A stretch of 37,941 bases of DNA from positions 1 to 37,941 of the forward strand of contig JAIOHM010000114.1 in NCBI GenBank assembly GCA_019912965.1. The letters are read 5' to 3'. This stretch comes from Anaerolineae bacterium. GTDB taxonomy: Bacteria; Chloroflexota; Anaerolineae; Aggregatilineales; Phototrophicaceae. Within the stretch, counting starts at the first letter, position 1, and each line of letters begins with the position of its first letter. This document shows, in pieces, positions 26,054 to 33,094 of the stretch. The notes beneath the pieces were generated by a model that did no database searches, was not told where the DNA came from, and saw only the letters and a program-made list of their open reading frames with translations. The translations under genes and the position numbers were made by a program.

Positions 26054-26088
26054 TTTGTAACCTCCACGTAAGAACTCCTGCCTAAAGT
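26054..26088 (+). promoter_or_regulatory. Direct-repeat activator site and -10 of the Met-rich gene
   Basis: TTTGTAA at 26054-26060 and CACGTAA at 26065-26071 place two GTAA half-sites 11 bp apart. TAAAGT (26083-26088) follows exactly 11 bp after the second GTAA. This is the same spacing as at 23966-24000, so the adjacent OmpR-type regulator is the likely activator. Confidence 0.6.
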
Positions 26089-26090
26089 GA

Positions 26091-26110
26091 TTTTGTTCGC
26101 GCGAACAAAA
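26091..26110. promoter_or_regulatory. Perfect 20-bp palindrome at predicted transcript start
   Basis: TTTTGTTCGCGCGAACAAAA is fully symmetric. It lies just after the -10 at 26083-26088, so it would cover the transcript start of the Met-rich gene. It may be a repressor operator, or a 5'-end hairpin that stabilises the message. Confidence 0.5.
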
Positions 26111-26141
26111 CTTCGTTTCGGTTTACGAGGAGGATTTTTCA

Positions 26142-26666
26142 ATGCGTAAGATTGCTGTGTTTGCTCTGCTGGTCGTTTTAGTCAGTGGACTGGCGTTTGG
26201 CGCTGTTGGGGCGCAGGATGCGATGGCGGAGAAAATTGTCTGCGACTCCGACCTCATCCTGAGTCTGCTGTCCGCCGAATACAACTTTGGTTTTGCCGCC
26301 GTTTACGATCAGATGATGATGGCCGAATCGGGTGATGCAATGGGCATGGCGCTGGACTTGGCGGCTTTCGAGAAGGGTCAATTCGCCCCCTTGTTTGATG
26401 GCATGATGGCTATGATGGATGAGACGATGGCTATGCCTGACAGCATGATGAGCGAAGAAATGATGAACGGCGTTGTCGAAGCGATGGGCATGGATATGGC
26501 AGAATTGGACTCAATGATGATGGCTCCCGAAGGCATGACCACCCTCGTCCCGCCTGTCGTTGCCGATGAACCTGCCGAATGTACGGCCTTGCGTGACGAA
26601 CTGCGCCATTTCTACACCGCGTTAGCTTATACAACCAGCACCATGATGATGGCAGAAGGCCAGTAG
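26142..26666 (+). CDS. Secreted methionine-rich protein, function unknown
   Basis: This 174-residue protein has an N-terminal signal peptide (about 1-25, ending near AVGAQ) and is exported. Methionine makes up 27 of 174 residues, in clusters such as QMMMAES, DGMMAMMDETMAM, SMMSEEMM and DSMMMAP. The mature part is acidic and probably helical, and has two cysteines (VCDSD, AECTA). Met-rich exported proteins in other families bind Cu(I), which would fit control by the neighbouring two-component system, but this is inference. A strong GAGGAGG ribosome site (26127-26133) is present. The promoter shares an activator site with the regulator gene, and two terminators follow. Confidence 0.82.
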   Translation: MRKIAVFALLVVLVSGLAFGAVGAQDAMAEKIVCDSDLILSLLSAEYNFGFAAVYDQMMMAESGDAMGMALDLAAFEKGQFAPLFDGMMAMMDETMAMPDSMMSEEMMNGVVEAMGMDMAELDSMMMAPEGMTTLVPPVVADEPAECTALRDELRHFYTALAYTTSTMMMAEGQ

Positions 26667-26694
26667 TTACGATACTGGCCTTCCGTTTGTTTGC
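26656..26694 (+). terminator. Terminator of the Met-rich gene
   Basis: AAGGCCAGTA (26656-26665) pairs perfectly with TACTGGCCTT (26673-26682) over a 7-base loop, then CCGTTTGTTTG. The left arm includes part of the stop codon. Confidence 0.75.
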
Positions 26695-26698
26695 TTGC

Positions 26699-26729
26699 GG
26701 AGCGTCCCACTTGGGGCGCTCCACTTTTC
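26699..26729 (+). terminator. Second terminator after the Met-rich gene
   Basis: GGAGCGTCCC (26699-26708) pairs with GGGGCGCTCC (26713-26722) across a 4-base loop with one wobble, followed by ACTTTTCT. Two terminators in a row suggest that a strong transcript needs to be insulated. Confidence 0.75.
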
Positions 26730-26791
26730 TAGTGTATCCAATTTCTTCAATCTTTGTATCATCTGTGGATGTATTTAAGGCGCTTCAAACT

Positions 26792-26800
26792 TGCTATACT
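26792..26800 (+). promoter_or_regulatory. Extended -10 promoter of the SH3-like gene
   Basis: TGCTATACT fits TG-N-TATACT. No good -35 is seen at the usual distance. The transcript would begin near 26807, some 25 bases before the start codon. Confidence 0.5.
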
Positions 26801-26832
26801 CTTTTCCATGATTTTAGCCAACAGGAGGGCTA

Positions 26833-27243
26833 ATGCGAAATCTGAGCCGACTCCTGATTGTTGCTGTCATGGGTATCCTCATTATCACCCTATGGTCGGC
26901 TGTCGCTCCCCGTCAAGCCCCGCCTGTTGTTTTACCGACGGCTGCCCCAACCCAAATCACCCGCACACCTTTTACGATCAACCAATGTGTAAAAGTTACC
27001 CGCCCAACCAACTTGCGGTTTGGCCCTGGTATCGACTATCCGGTTTTCACCAATATTCCGGCGCGACCACAACCTCCAATGACTATTATCGATAACCCCA
27101 TAATCGGGCTGACCTGTTCCGACGCGTCGAATTGTCAGCCCTATATCGAGGATTGGTGGTGGCCTGTACAGCTTATCTGGGCAGATACAGGTGATGTAGA
27201 TCGTGGTTGGCTCTCCCAAAGCGATCTAAAACCCTGCGCTTAG
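26833..27243 (+). CDS. Exported protein with bacterial SH3-like domain
   Basis: This 136-residue protein has an N-terminal hydrophobic helix (about 6-25) acting as a signal or membrane anchor. A short proline- and threonine-rich linker follows, then an SH3b-like domain (about 50-135). The fold is recognised from NLRFGPGIDYPVFTNIPA, near the usual NVRSGPG start of SH3b repeats, and from DRGWLS near the end. Four cysteines (C52, then GLTCSDASNC and the terminal KPCA) could form disulfides outside the cell. SH3b domains commonly bind cell wall or surface ligands. A strong AGGAGG site precedes the ATG. Confidence 0.78.
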   Translation: MRNLSRLLIVAVMGILIITLWSAVAPRQAPPVVLPTAAPTQITRTPFTINQCVKVTRPTNLRFGPGIDYPVFTNIPARPQPPMTIIDNPIIGLTCSDASNCQPYIEDWWWPVQLIWADTGDVDRGWLSQSDLKPCA

Positions 27244-27288
27244 TATCCACCAATGATTTACGGTTGAATGCTCACGGTTTTGTTGCGT

Positions 27289-27303
27289 TCCCTCGCTTGC
27301 GGG
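27289..27303. repeat. Dispersed CTTGCGGG repeat, copy D
   Basis: TCCCTCGCTTGCGGG is identical to the core of the repeat at the right end of the window (37903-37917). It lies between the 3' ends of the convergent SH3-like and thiolase genes. Confidence 0.55.
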
Positions 27304-27311
27304 TAAACTAT

Positions 27312-28523
27312 CTATTCCACCTCAATCGCCAGTGCAACCGCTTCTGCGCCACCCAGGCACAGCGCCGCAACGCCGCGTTTCAAACCCCTGTCGCGCAGCG
27401 CATGAATCAGCGTAATCAACACCCGCGCGCCACTTGCACCCAATGGATGCCCCAACGCAATCGCGCCGCCGTTCACATTCATTTTTTCAGTGGGCAGTTC
27501 ATACCCCTCGCGCGCCAGACCCGCTTGATCAGCCAAGACCTGCGCTGCGAATGCTTCGTTAATCTCGAACAGATCAACATCTTGCATCTTCCAGCCCGCT
27601 TTTTGCAGCGCAATCGGAATCGCCTTCACTGGGGCATAAAAAATCCATGCGGGTTCAACCGCCGCCTGTCCATACCCTACAATCCGCGCGATAGGTTGAT
27701 GTCCGTGTTGTTCGGCATACTCTCGGCTGCTGACCACCAATGCCGCTGCACCGTCGTTCATGCCCGGCGCATTGCCCGCCGTAACCGCACCGTCTTTCTC
27801 GAATGCGGGTGGCAGTTTTGCTAATGCTTCCAGTGTCGTTTCGCGGCGGATAGATTCGTCATGCTCAATAACCATATCGCCTTTACGTCCCTTAATTGTT
27901 ACTGGAACGATTTCGGCCTTGAATTTCCCCGCGTCAGTGGCCTGTGCTGCCAGTTGATGGCTGCGGAACGCGAGTGCATCCATTTCCTCGCGTGTCACTT
28001 CCAACTGCCGTCCGATGAATTCCGCCGCGTTGCCCATGCCCCAATCACACAGCGCGCACCACAACCCATCGCTTTGCAGCGAATCGCGCAGTTGCACATG
28101 TCCATATTTGTTGCCTTGCCGCACCGAGTCATTCAGGTATGGCGCGCGGCTCATGCTTTCCACCCCGCCCGCGATAAACAAATTGCCATCATCGGCCTTG
28201 ATTGCGCTGGAAGCCAGCATCACCGCTTTTAACCCGCTGCCGCAAACCTTGTTGACAGTGACCCCGCCAATCCGATCGGGTAGCCCTGCGCCAATGCTGA
28301 TCTGCCGGGGCAGTGCTTGACCAACGCCTGCGCTGACCACGTTGCCCAGAATCAATTCGTCAACCTGCTCGGCATTAATTTTCGCCCGTTCGACCGCTGC
28401 TTTGACAGCCACTTGACCCAGTTCGGCTGCGGTGAGTCCCGCCAATCCGCCCAGAAATTTGCCCTGTGGAGTGCGCGCGCCGCTCAGGATGACGGCTTCA
28501 CGCCCGTTTTTCTCATGCGTCAT
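27312..28523 (-). CDS. Thiolase (acetyl-CoA acetyltransferase family)
   Basis: This 403-residue enzyme makes or cleaves 3-ketoacyl-CoA in fatty acid or ketone-body metabolism. The acyl-accepting cysteine is C94 in NKVCGSGLKA. The C-terminal active-site motifs are NVNGGAIALGHPLGASGAR (with H359) and C389 in CLGGAEA, where many homologues have CIGGG. The length is typical. Its ATG overlaps the TGA of the upstream HIT gene by 4 bases, implying translational coupling. Whether it works in degradation or synthesis cannot be told; the carboxylase at the left end favours catabolism, by inference. Confidence 0.93.
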   Translation of the reverse strand: MTHEKNGREAVILSGARTPQGKFLGGLAGLTAAELGQVAVKAAVERAKINAEQVDELILGNVVSAGVGQALPRQISIGAGLPDRIGGVTVNKVCGSGLKAVMLASSAIKADDGNLFIAGGVESMSRAPYLNDSVRQGNKYGHVQLRDSLQSDGLWCALCDWGMGNAAEFIGRQLEVTREEMDALAFRSHQLAAQATDAGKFKAEIVPVTIKGRKGDMVIEHDESIRRETTLEALAKLPPAFEKDGAVTAGNAPGMNDGAAALVVSSREYAEQHGHQPIARIVGYGQAAVEPAWIFYAPVKAIPIALQKAGWKMQDVDLFEINEAFAAQVLADQAGLAREGYELPTEKMNVNGGAIALGHPLGASGARVLITLIHALRDRGLKRGVAALCLGGAEAVALAIEVE

Positions 28524-29029
28524 GATTGTGTCTTACCCTCGTCCGAAAAAAGAACTTGCCATGTTGCCTTAAGTTCACGATACACATTTTCCAGCGTATC
28601 AGGGATGACCCGTGTGCTGCTCACCACTGTCATGAAATTCGCGTCTCCCGGCCACCGGGGTACGATATGAAAATGATAATGTTCTGCGATTCCCGCGCCT
28701 GCTGCTGCTCCCAGATTCGCCCCTAAATTGAATGCGGGTGGATTGTACAGTTTTCGCAGTGTCGCCAATGCCTTATTCGTCATCACCATCAGATCAGTCA
28801 GCGCCTCGGTTGGAAGTTGTTCTTGGCTCTGAACATGCTCATACGGCACGACCATCAAATGCCCGTTGTTGTAAGGATATAAATTGAGTGTTACATAAAC
28901 GTGTTCGGAATAAGTAATAATTTGCTGGCTTTCGGTTTCTGCTGGCAGATTGCAGAAAACGCAGCCTTCAACCGGTTTCTTTTCGCCTCGAATATAGGCC
29001 ATGCGCCAGGGGGTATAAAGGTGTTCCAT
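28520..29029 (-). CDS. HIT-family hydrolase/phosphorylase
   Basis: This 169-residue nucleotide-binding enzyme has the histidine triad HYHFHIVPRW (H117, H119, H121). The conserved N-terminal part of the fold is also present: YPYNNGHLMVVPYEH and LGAAAGAGIAEH. A CVFC pair (C23, C26) near the start matches the zinc-binding group of HIT proteins that includes actinobacterial Ap4A phosphorylases. The likely substrates are dinucleoside polyphosphates or AMP conjugates. It is the first gene of a two-gene operon with the thiolase. Confidence 0.92.
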   Translation of the reverse strand: MEHLYTPWRMAYIRGEKKPVEGCVFCNLPAETESQQIITYSEHVYVTLNLYPYNNGHLMVVPYEHVQSQEQLPTEALTDLMVMTNKALATLRKLYNPPAFNLGANLGAAAGAGIAEHYHFHIVPRWPGDANFMTVVSSTRVIPDTLENVYRELKATWQVLFSDEGKTQS

Positions 29030-29077
29030 AATGCTGTATATCTCTTCTCGATCCGATTGATATACTTTGCTTTTGTT

Positions 29078-29106
29078 CCCCTCCCTGTGTACGGGGAGGG
29101 GTGGGG
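29078..29106. repeat. Dispersed palindromic repeat, copy E
   Basis: CCCCTCCC (29078-29085) pairs with GGGAGGGG (29094-29101) around TGTGTACG, followed by TGGGG. It is the closest relative of the in-gene repeat at 14459-14499. It lies between the divergent HIT and biotin ligase genes. Confidence 0.7.
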
Positions 29107-29177
29107 TTCTATTTCCCGACGTTGTGCAGTATAGCAGTCTTACCCGGCCTGCGATAGTTCTACGCCACTCCCAGACG

Positions 29178-29186
29178 TGTTACAAT
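29178..29186 (+). promoter_or_regulatory. Extended -10 promoter of the biotin ligase gene
   Basis: TGTTACAAT matches TG-N-TACAAT. The predicted transcript starts near 29193, about 25 bases before the ATG. No convincing ribosome site lies between them. Confidence 0.5.
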
Positions 29187-29217
29187 CGAAGGCATTGTCG
29201 GCCAATAACTAACGATT

Positions 29218-29967
29218 ATGAATCTGACCGAAGACCGCATTCTTGCTCACTTCTCACCCCGCCCCGTGCGCTACTATCCCCGGATAGACAGCACCAATGA
29301 CGCCGCGCTCAAATGGCTGTCGCAGGGTGCGCCTGCTGGTGCGGTTGTCGTGACTGATGAACAGGTGCAGGGTAGGGGCCGTTTGGGGCGTGTCTGGTTT
29401 ACCCCACCCGGCACAGCTTTGATTCTTTCCGTGATTTTGCGCCCACAGTCAACCCATTTGGGACGCATTACCATGCTCGGTGCGGTTGTTATAAGCGAAC
29501 TGCTGGAAAATCTGGGTGCAGCCGATGTGGCTATCAAGTGGCCGAACGATGTGCAGTTGAATAAACGCAAAGTCTGTGGTGTTTTACCGGAAGTCATCTG
29601 GCGTGGCAGCGAGTTGCTTGGCGTTGTGCTGGGTATGGGGCTTAATGTGCGGATTGATTTTTCAGGCACAGAATTAGCTGAAAAAGCCATCAGCATCGAA
29701 CCTGCGCTCGGCAGATCAGTTGATCGCCTGGATTTACTGACCTTTTTGCTTGCCCGGATTGATTTCTGGTCAGCGAATTTGAGCGCACAAAGTTTGTTTG
29801 ATGCCTGGAAGCGCCGCCTGAACACACCGGGAAAAACAGTATCATTTGAAAAAGGTGTTTCCGGTGTTGCCGAATCTGTGAATGCTGAAGGCGCTTTGCT
29901 CGTGCGGGACTCAAAGGGGACGCTGCACACCGTTTTGGCAGGGGATGTATCGTTAGGTTCGGAGTAG
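29218..29967 (+). CDS. birA: Biotin--[biotin carboxyl carrier protein] ligase
   Basis: It activates biotin as biotinyl-AMP and attaches it to the lysine of carrier proteins of biotin-dependent carboxylases. The 249 residues hold the catalytic domain with GRGRLGR (52-58), KWPNDV (107-112) and K118 in NKRKVCGVL, plus a C-terminal SH3-like domain. The N-terminal HTH of E. coli BirA is missing, so this is the single-function type and not a repressor. A biotin-dependent carboxylase subunit is encoded at 72-1682. The next gene begins 8 bases after its stop. Confidence 0.93.
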   Translation: MNLTEDRILAHFSPRPVRYYPRIDSTNDAALKWLSQGAPAGAVVVTDEQVQGRGRLGRVWFTPPGTALILSVILRPQSTHLGRITMLGAVVISELLENLGAADVAIKWPNDVQLNKRKVCGVLPEVIWRGSELLGVVLGMGLNVRIDFSGTELAEKAISIEPALGRSVDRLDLLTFLLARIDFWSANLSAQSLFDAWKRRLNTPGKTVSFEKGVSGVAESVNAEGALLVRDSKGTLHTVLAGDVSLGSE

Positions 29968-29974
29968 TAATGTT

Positions 29975-31345
29975 ATGGGTATCCGATTAGATTGGGAAAT
30001 TGAGGCCGAACAGTCAAAGATGCAGCGCGCGGGCGAAGACCCGATTCTGGCGCGGCAGCGTCGTTTGGCACGGGTGCGTTTTCTGCTGTTTGTGCTGGTT
30101 ATTGTCACCATATTTGGCGGTATTGTTGCGCTGGTGTTTTGGCGTCTGCGTACCGTAGATGCCGAAATCGAGCAGGCGCTCCGTAACACGGTTGATGCCG
30201 AAGTTGCCGCCCTCCGCATTGGCGATTACAACGCTTTTGCTGTCGTGCAGCGCAGCGCCTCGGATGAATGGTTGCGTGCCCAGCAGTCGCTTTTTAACGA
30301 ATATCAGGATTTGAAAACCCGTCAGGCAGTCCAGTTGACCGGGCAAATTCTCGATGTGAATATCGATAATACCCGCGCCCGTGTGGAGGTGCAGGAAATT
30401 CTGGATGGTGTACCCTATTCGCGCATTTGGTTCTACTGGCGCTACGATGATGGCTGGCATCATGTTCCGCCAGATTACACCTTCTGGGGCGACTTAAAAA
30501 CCGCTGAAGCACAGAATGTATCCGTCCGCTATCAGACTGTCGATGATACCTTAGCGCAGGATGCATCAGCTAAACTGTCCGGTTGGTTAAGCCTTGCCTG
30601 TGCCGCCCTCAACTGCACCCCGCCCGAACTCAGTGTCGAAATTGTTCCGGATGAAACCCTTCTGCCTTCATGGTCAGCCGGGAATCCCTGGCTCTTACAA
30701 CTTCCGTCACCTTATGTCCACCGCGCCCGTTCAGATATGCCCTTCGATCTGAATCTGCAATTCGCGATTGCCAGTTTGCTGGCGGAACGTTTGGTTGCCA
30801 GCACCAGCAATAATTTGCAGCCCACCTATCCAGCCGATGCCTACTATCTCCGGCAGGCGGTGGTGTCTTGGCTGGTGGGGCGTTTTGTTCAGGTGGATAC
30901 CAACGCTTTTATCATCAACACCCTTGCTGCCAATTATGGTGATGCCGCTGTCGGACGATTGGTCGCTGCCTTACAGCCGGATTCCAGTGTAGCTGTTCTG
31001 GGACAGATCACGGGTGCGGCGTCGCTCGATCAAATCAATCTGGATTGGCGTGACTTCCTGACGTGGCGCATGGTCACCGAAGATGATCTTATCCGCCGCA
31101 ATGACGAAGCCAACTTCACGGCCTTTTACGATACCCGTGACGAAAATGCCCGCAATCTGGCCTATCAGCGTTTCCGTGAAGGTGCTCCACCCCTGAGCAA
31201 GGTTGTAATTACCGCTGCCCCGGAAATGGGCGCAGACGGTATTCCGTTAATCCGGGCAGTAATGCAGGTCGGAGAAACCGAGTCTGCCAACCTTCAGGAA
31301 GTCCTTTTCCGTCTCGCGGATGGCGTCTGGAAGCGCCTGAATTGA
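29975..31345 (+). CDS. Single-pass membrane protein of unknown function
   Basis: I do not recognise this 456-residue protein. A basic, cytosolic N-terminus is followed by one membrane helix (about 36-56), so the rest should be outside. Residues 62-160 have alternating strands ending in IWFYWRYDDGWHHVPPDY, which suggests an NTF2-like fold. The helical second half (about 250-400) contains LLAERLVAS and AVVSWLVGRFVQ and resembles the frame of gluzincin peptidases of the MA type, but has no HExxH zinc site. It lies 8 bases after the biotin ligase and is probably cotranscribed. Confidence 0.72.
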   Translation: MGIRLDWEIEAEQSKMQRAGEDPILARQRRLARVRFLLFVLVIVTIFGGIVALVFWRLRTVDAEIEQALRNTVDAEVAALRIGDYNAFAVVQRSASDEWLRAQQSLFNEYQDLKTRQAVQLTGQILDVNIDNTRARVEVQEILDGVPYSRIWFYWRYDDGWHHVPPDYTFWGDLKTAEAQNVSVRYQTVDDTLAQDASAKLSGWLSLACAALNCTPPELSVEIVPDETLLPSWSAGNPWLLQLPSPYVHRARSDMPFDLNLQFAIASLLAERLVASTSNNLQPTYPADAYYLRQAVVSWLVGRFVQVDTNAFIINTLAANYGDAAVGRLVAALQPDSSVAVLGQITGAASLDQINLDWRDFLTWRMVTEDDLIRRNDEANFTAFYDTRDENARNLAYQRFREGAPPLSKVVITAAPEMGADGIPLIRAVMQVGETESANLQEVLFRLADGVWKRLN

Positions 31346-31405
31346 CAGTCTGTCGCATCTGCACTAAGCTAATCTTATAACATTAGGGTTTTTCTGTTTT
31401 GAACC

Positions 31406-31419
31406 GGGGCTTTAGCCCC
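31406..31419. repeat. Short GC-rich hairpin before a small gene
   Basis: GGGGC TTTA GCCCC forms a tight hairpin 23 bases upstream of the small-protein start codon. It lacks a T-run, so it is not a good terminator for the upstream gene. Confidence 0.4.
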
Positions 31420-31442
31420 TTGCTAAACGAAGGGAAGATGCC

Positions 31443-31661
31443 ATGCTTGACGAACTCCGTAGAAGTACAGGGGATGACGATAATTTTGATTTTGACTTTG
31501 ATGCTGACAACGTAATTCGGGAAGATGGCGAAGAGCGTGCCCAGCGTCTTTTCTTGGGCATGACTGCCGTCGAGCGTATGTTCATTTCTATTTTCCTGTT
31601 CATGAATGTGACAGTATTGGGCTTGGCCTTCTTGCTTGCAACCGGACGCATCCGTTTTTAG
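31443..31661 (+). CDS. Small acidic single-pass membrane protein
   Basis: This 72-residue protein has a very acidic N-terminal half, with DDDNFDFDFDAD (11-22), and a hydrophobic helix at about 46-66 ending in a short basic tail. The ribosome site AAGGGAAG is well placed before the ATG. No family is recognised. The charge layout suggests the N-terminus in the cytosol only if the basic end is not retained there; topology is open. A terminator-like hairpin follows at 31832. Confidence 0.65.
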   Translation: MLDELRRSTGDDDNFDFDFDADNVIREDGEERAQRLFLGMTAVERMFISIFLFMNVTVLGLAFLLATGRIRF

Positions 31662-31831
31662 CGTCCGTTGAGCTTTTGCGTTATAGTTTCCCCGTCTCAA
31701 TGACGGATTAAATGTGATGAAACACTGCTGCCCAACAACTGCGCTTTTGCCGTTGGCGTTTCCCCTCTCTTGGTGGGCGCTCTGCCTCTTTGATTTAGCC
31801 GACAACTGACCAATTGAAATCCACTGTTTAA
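31662..31831. other. Intergenic region without gene
   Basis: No supported coding region or clear promoter hexamers are seen. It separates the small membrane protein from the Rieske gene and ends at the hairpin at 31832. Confidence 0.35.
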
Positions 31832-31863
31832 GGGAGCGATGTTTGCATCGCCCCCTGTTTTGT
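31832..31863 (+). terminator. Terminator-like hairpin before the Rieske gene
   Basis: GGGAGCGATG (31832-31841) pairs with CATCGCCCCC (31846-31855) with one mismatch over a 4-base loop, then TGTTTTGTT. It is likely to end the transcript of the small-protein gene. Confidence 0.6.
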
Positions 31864-31901
31864 TATTCCCATTCGTTTTCAATTTAAGGAGTATCAAACC
31901 G

Positions 31902-33035
31902 ATGGAACGATTCATGCCCCCTAATCTAAAAGCGTTGGATACCAGCGACTATACGCCGACTGCTGATCTGGCCTCGGCGGAAACACTGCCTGCCCGCTGG
32001 TACACCGATCCCGAATTTCTGGAACACGAAAAAACGCGCATTTTCTACAAAACGTGGCAGCCCGTAGGGCGCGTCGATCAGGTTTTGCGTCCCGGTGATT
32101 TTTTCACTTGCGAAGTGGTTGGGCAGCCTTTGGTCGTTACGCGCGGTCTGGATAACCAGCTTCGTTGCTACTACAACGTCTGTATGCACCGCGCTGGCCC
32201 GGTTGCGCTGGGGCAGGGCAACCGTAAGAGTCTTCAGTGTAAGTATCATGGCTGGACATACGGTTTGGATGGCAAGCTGATGAACGCCCCCGAATTTGAA
32301 GGAGTACTGAATTGGCAGAAAGAAAATGTCTGTCTGCATTCCGTGCAGGTTGCCGAGTGGGGCCCTTGGGTCTGGGTCAATCTCGACCCCAATGCTGCAC
32401 CACTGATTGACCTCTATGGCCCGATTGACGCCGAAATCCTCAGCAAAGGTTTTGACCTCAGTAAAATGAGTCTGATCGAACGCCGTGATTATGTTATTGA
32501 CTGTAACTGGAAAGTCTATGTCGATAACTATTTGGAAGGTTATCACCTGCCGATTGCTCACCCCGGCCTGTTCCGCGAACTGGATTACGATCAGTATCGT
32601 GTCGATACCTTTCGCTATCACTCGTCACAATATGCCCCCATCCGTCCCGTCCGCGATGGTGATGTGCGTGACCGCCGCTACGTCCGCACCGAAGAAGAAT
32701 CCGAAGCCCTTTACTATTGGGTATTCCCCAATGTCATGCTGAACGTGTATCTGGATAATACCTCCATCAACATCATCCTCCCCCTCGGCCCGGATAAAAC
32801 CTTGACCATTTTTGAGTGGTATTTCCAGCAGCCCGGTACAGGTGAAGGCTGGGACAGTATGCAGACCATCATCGCCTTCAGTGACCAGATTCAGCAGGAA
32901 GACATCGAAATTTGTGAAAACGTTCAGAAAGGGCTGAAGTCCAACGCCTATAACAAAGGCCGTTTCTCGGCGCTGCGCGAAAACGGCGTTCATCATTTCC
33001 AATCCCTCATTCACGAATTTCTGTCGAAGGAATAA
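31902..33035 (+). CDS. Rieske non-heme iron oxygenase, alpha subunit
   Basis: This is the catalytic subunit of an aerobic ring-hydroxylating or N-demethylating oxygenase, 377 residues. The Rieske [2Fe-2S] ligands are C94, H96, C113 and H116 (CMH, then CKYH). The mononuclear iron ligands are H215 and H220 in GYHLPIAHP and probably D334 in QQEDIEICE. D208 is the likely electron-transfer bridge. The C-terminal VQKGLKSNAYNKGRFS resembles choline monooxygenase/GbcA-type proteins, but the substrate is unproven. No ferredoxin or reductase gene is adjacent. I chose ATG at 31902 because TAAGGAG lies 10 bases upstream; an earlier in-frame ATG is in the terminator hairpin. Confidence 0.92.
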   Translation: MERFMPPNLKALDTSDYTPTADLASAETLPARWYTDPEFLEHEKTRIFYKTWQPVGRVDQVLRPGDFFTCEVVGQPLVVTRGLDNQLRCYYNVCMHRAGPVALGQGNRKSLQCKYHGWTYGLDGKLMNAPEFEGVLNWQKENVCLHSVQVAEWGPWVWVNLDPNAAPLIDLYGPIDAEILSKGFDLSKMSLIERRDYVIDCNWKVYVDNYLEGYHLPIAHPGLFRELDYDQYRVDTFRYHSSQYAPIRPVRDGDVRDRRYVRTEEESEALYYWVFPNVMLNVYLDNTSINIILPLGPDKTLTIFEWYFQQPGTGEGWDSMQTIIAFSDQIQQEDIEICENVQKGLKSNAYNKGRFSALRENGVHHFQSLIHEFLSKE

Positions 33036-33094
33036 TTGGTTATCATGAGGCATCTATGCTCCCAAGTCCAAATAGACCGAAAGGAGTTCTTACG

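Noticed and set aside
26091..26110. A LexA/SOS box
   Set aside because: The order is GTTC-N4-GAAC, opposite to the GAAC-N4-GTTC of Gram-positive LexA sites, and the downstream gene is not a repair gene.
27207..27824. A 205-residue plus-strand frame opposite the thiolase gene
   Set aside because: It is the antisense shadow of conserved thiolase codons, rich in Arg and Cys and without a family.
29274..29930. A 218-residue minus-strand frame opposite the biotin ligase gene
   Set aside because: It lies fully within a conserved gene on the other strand and has no domain or ribosome site.
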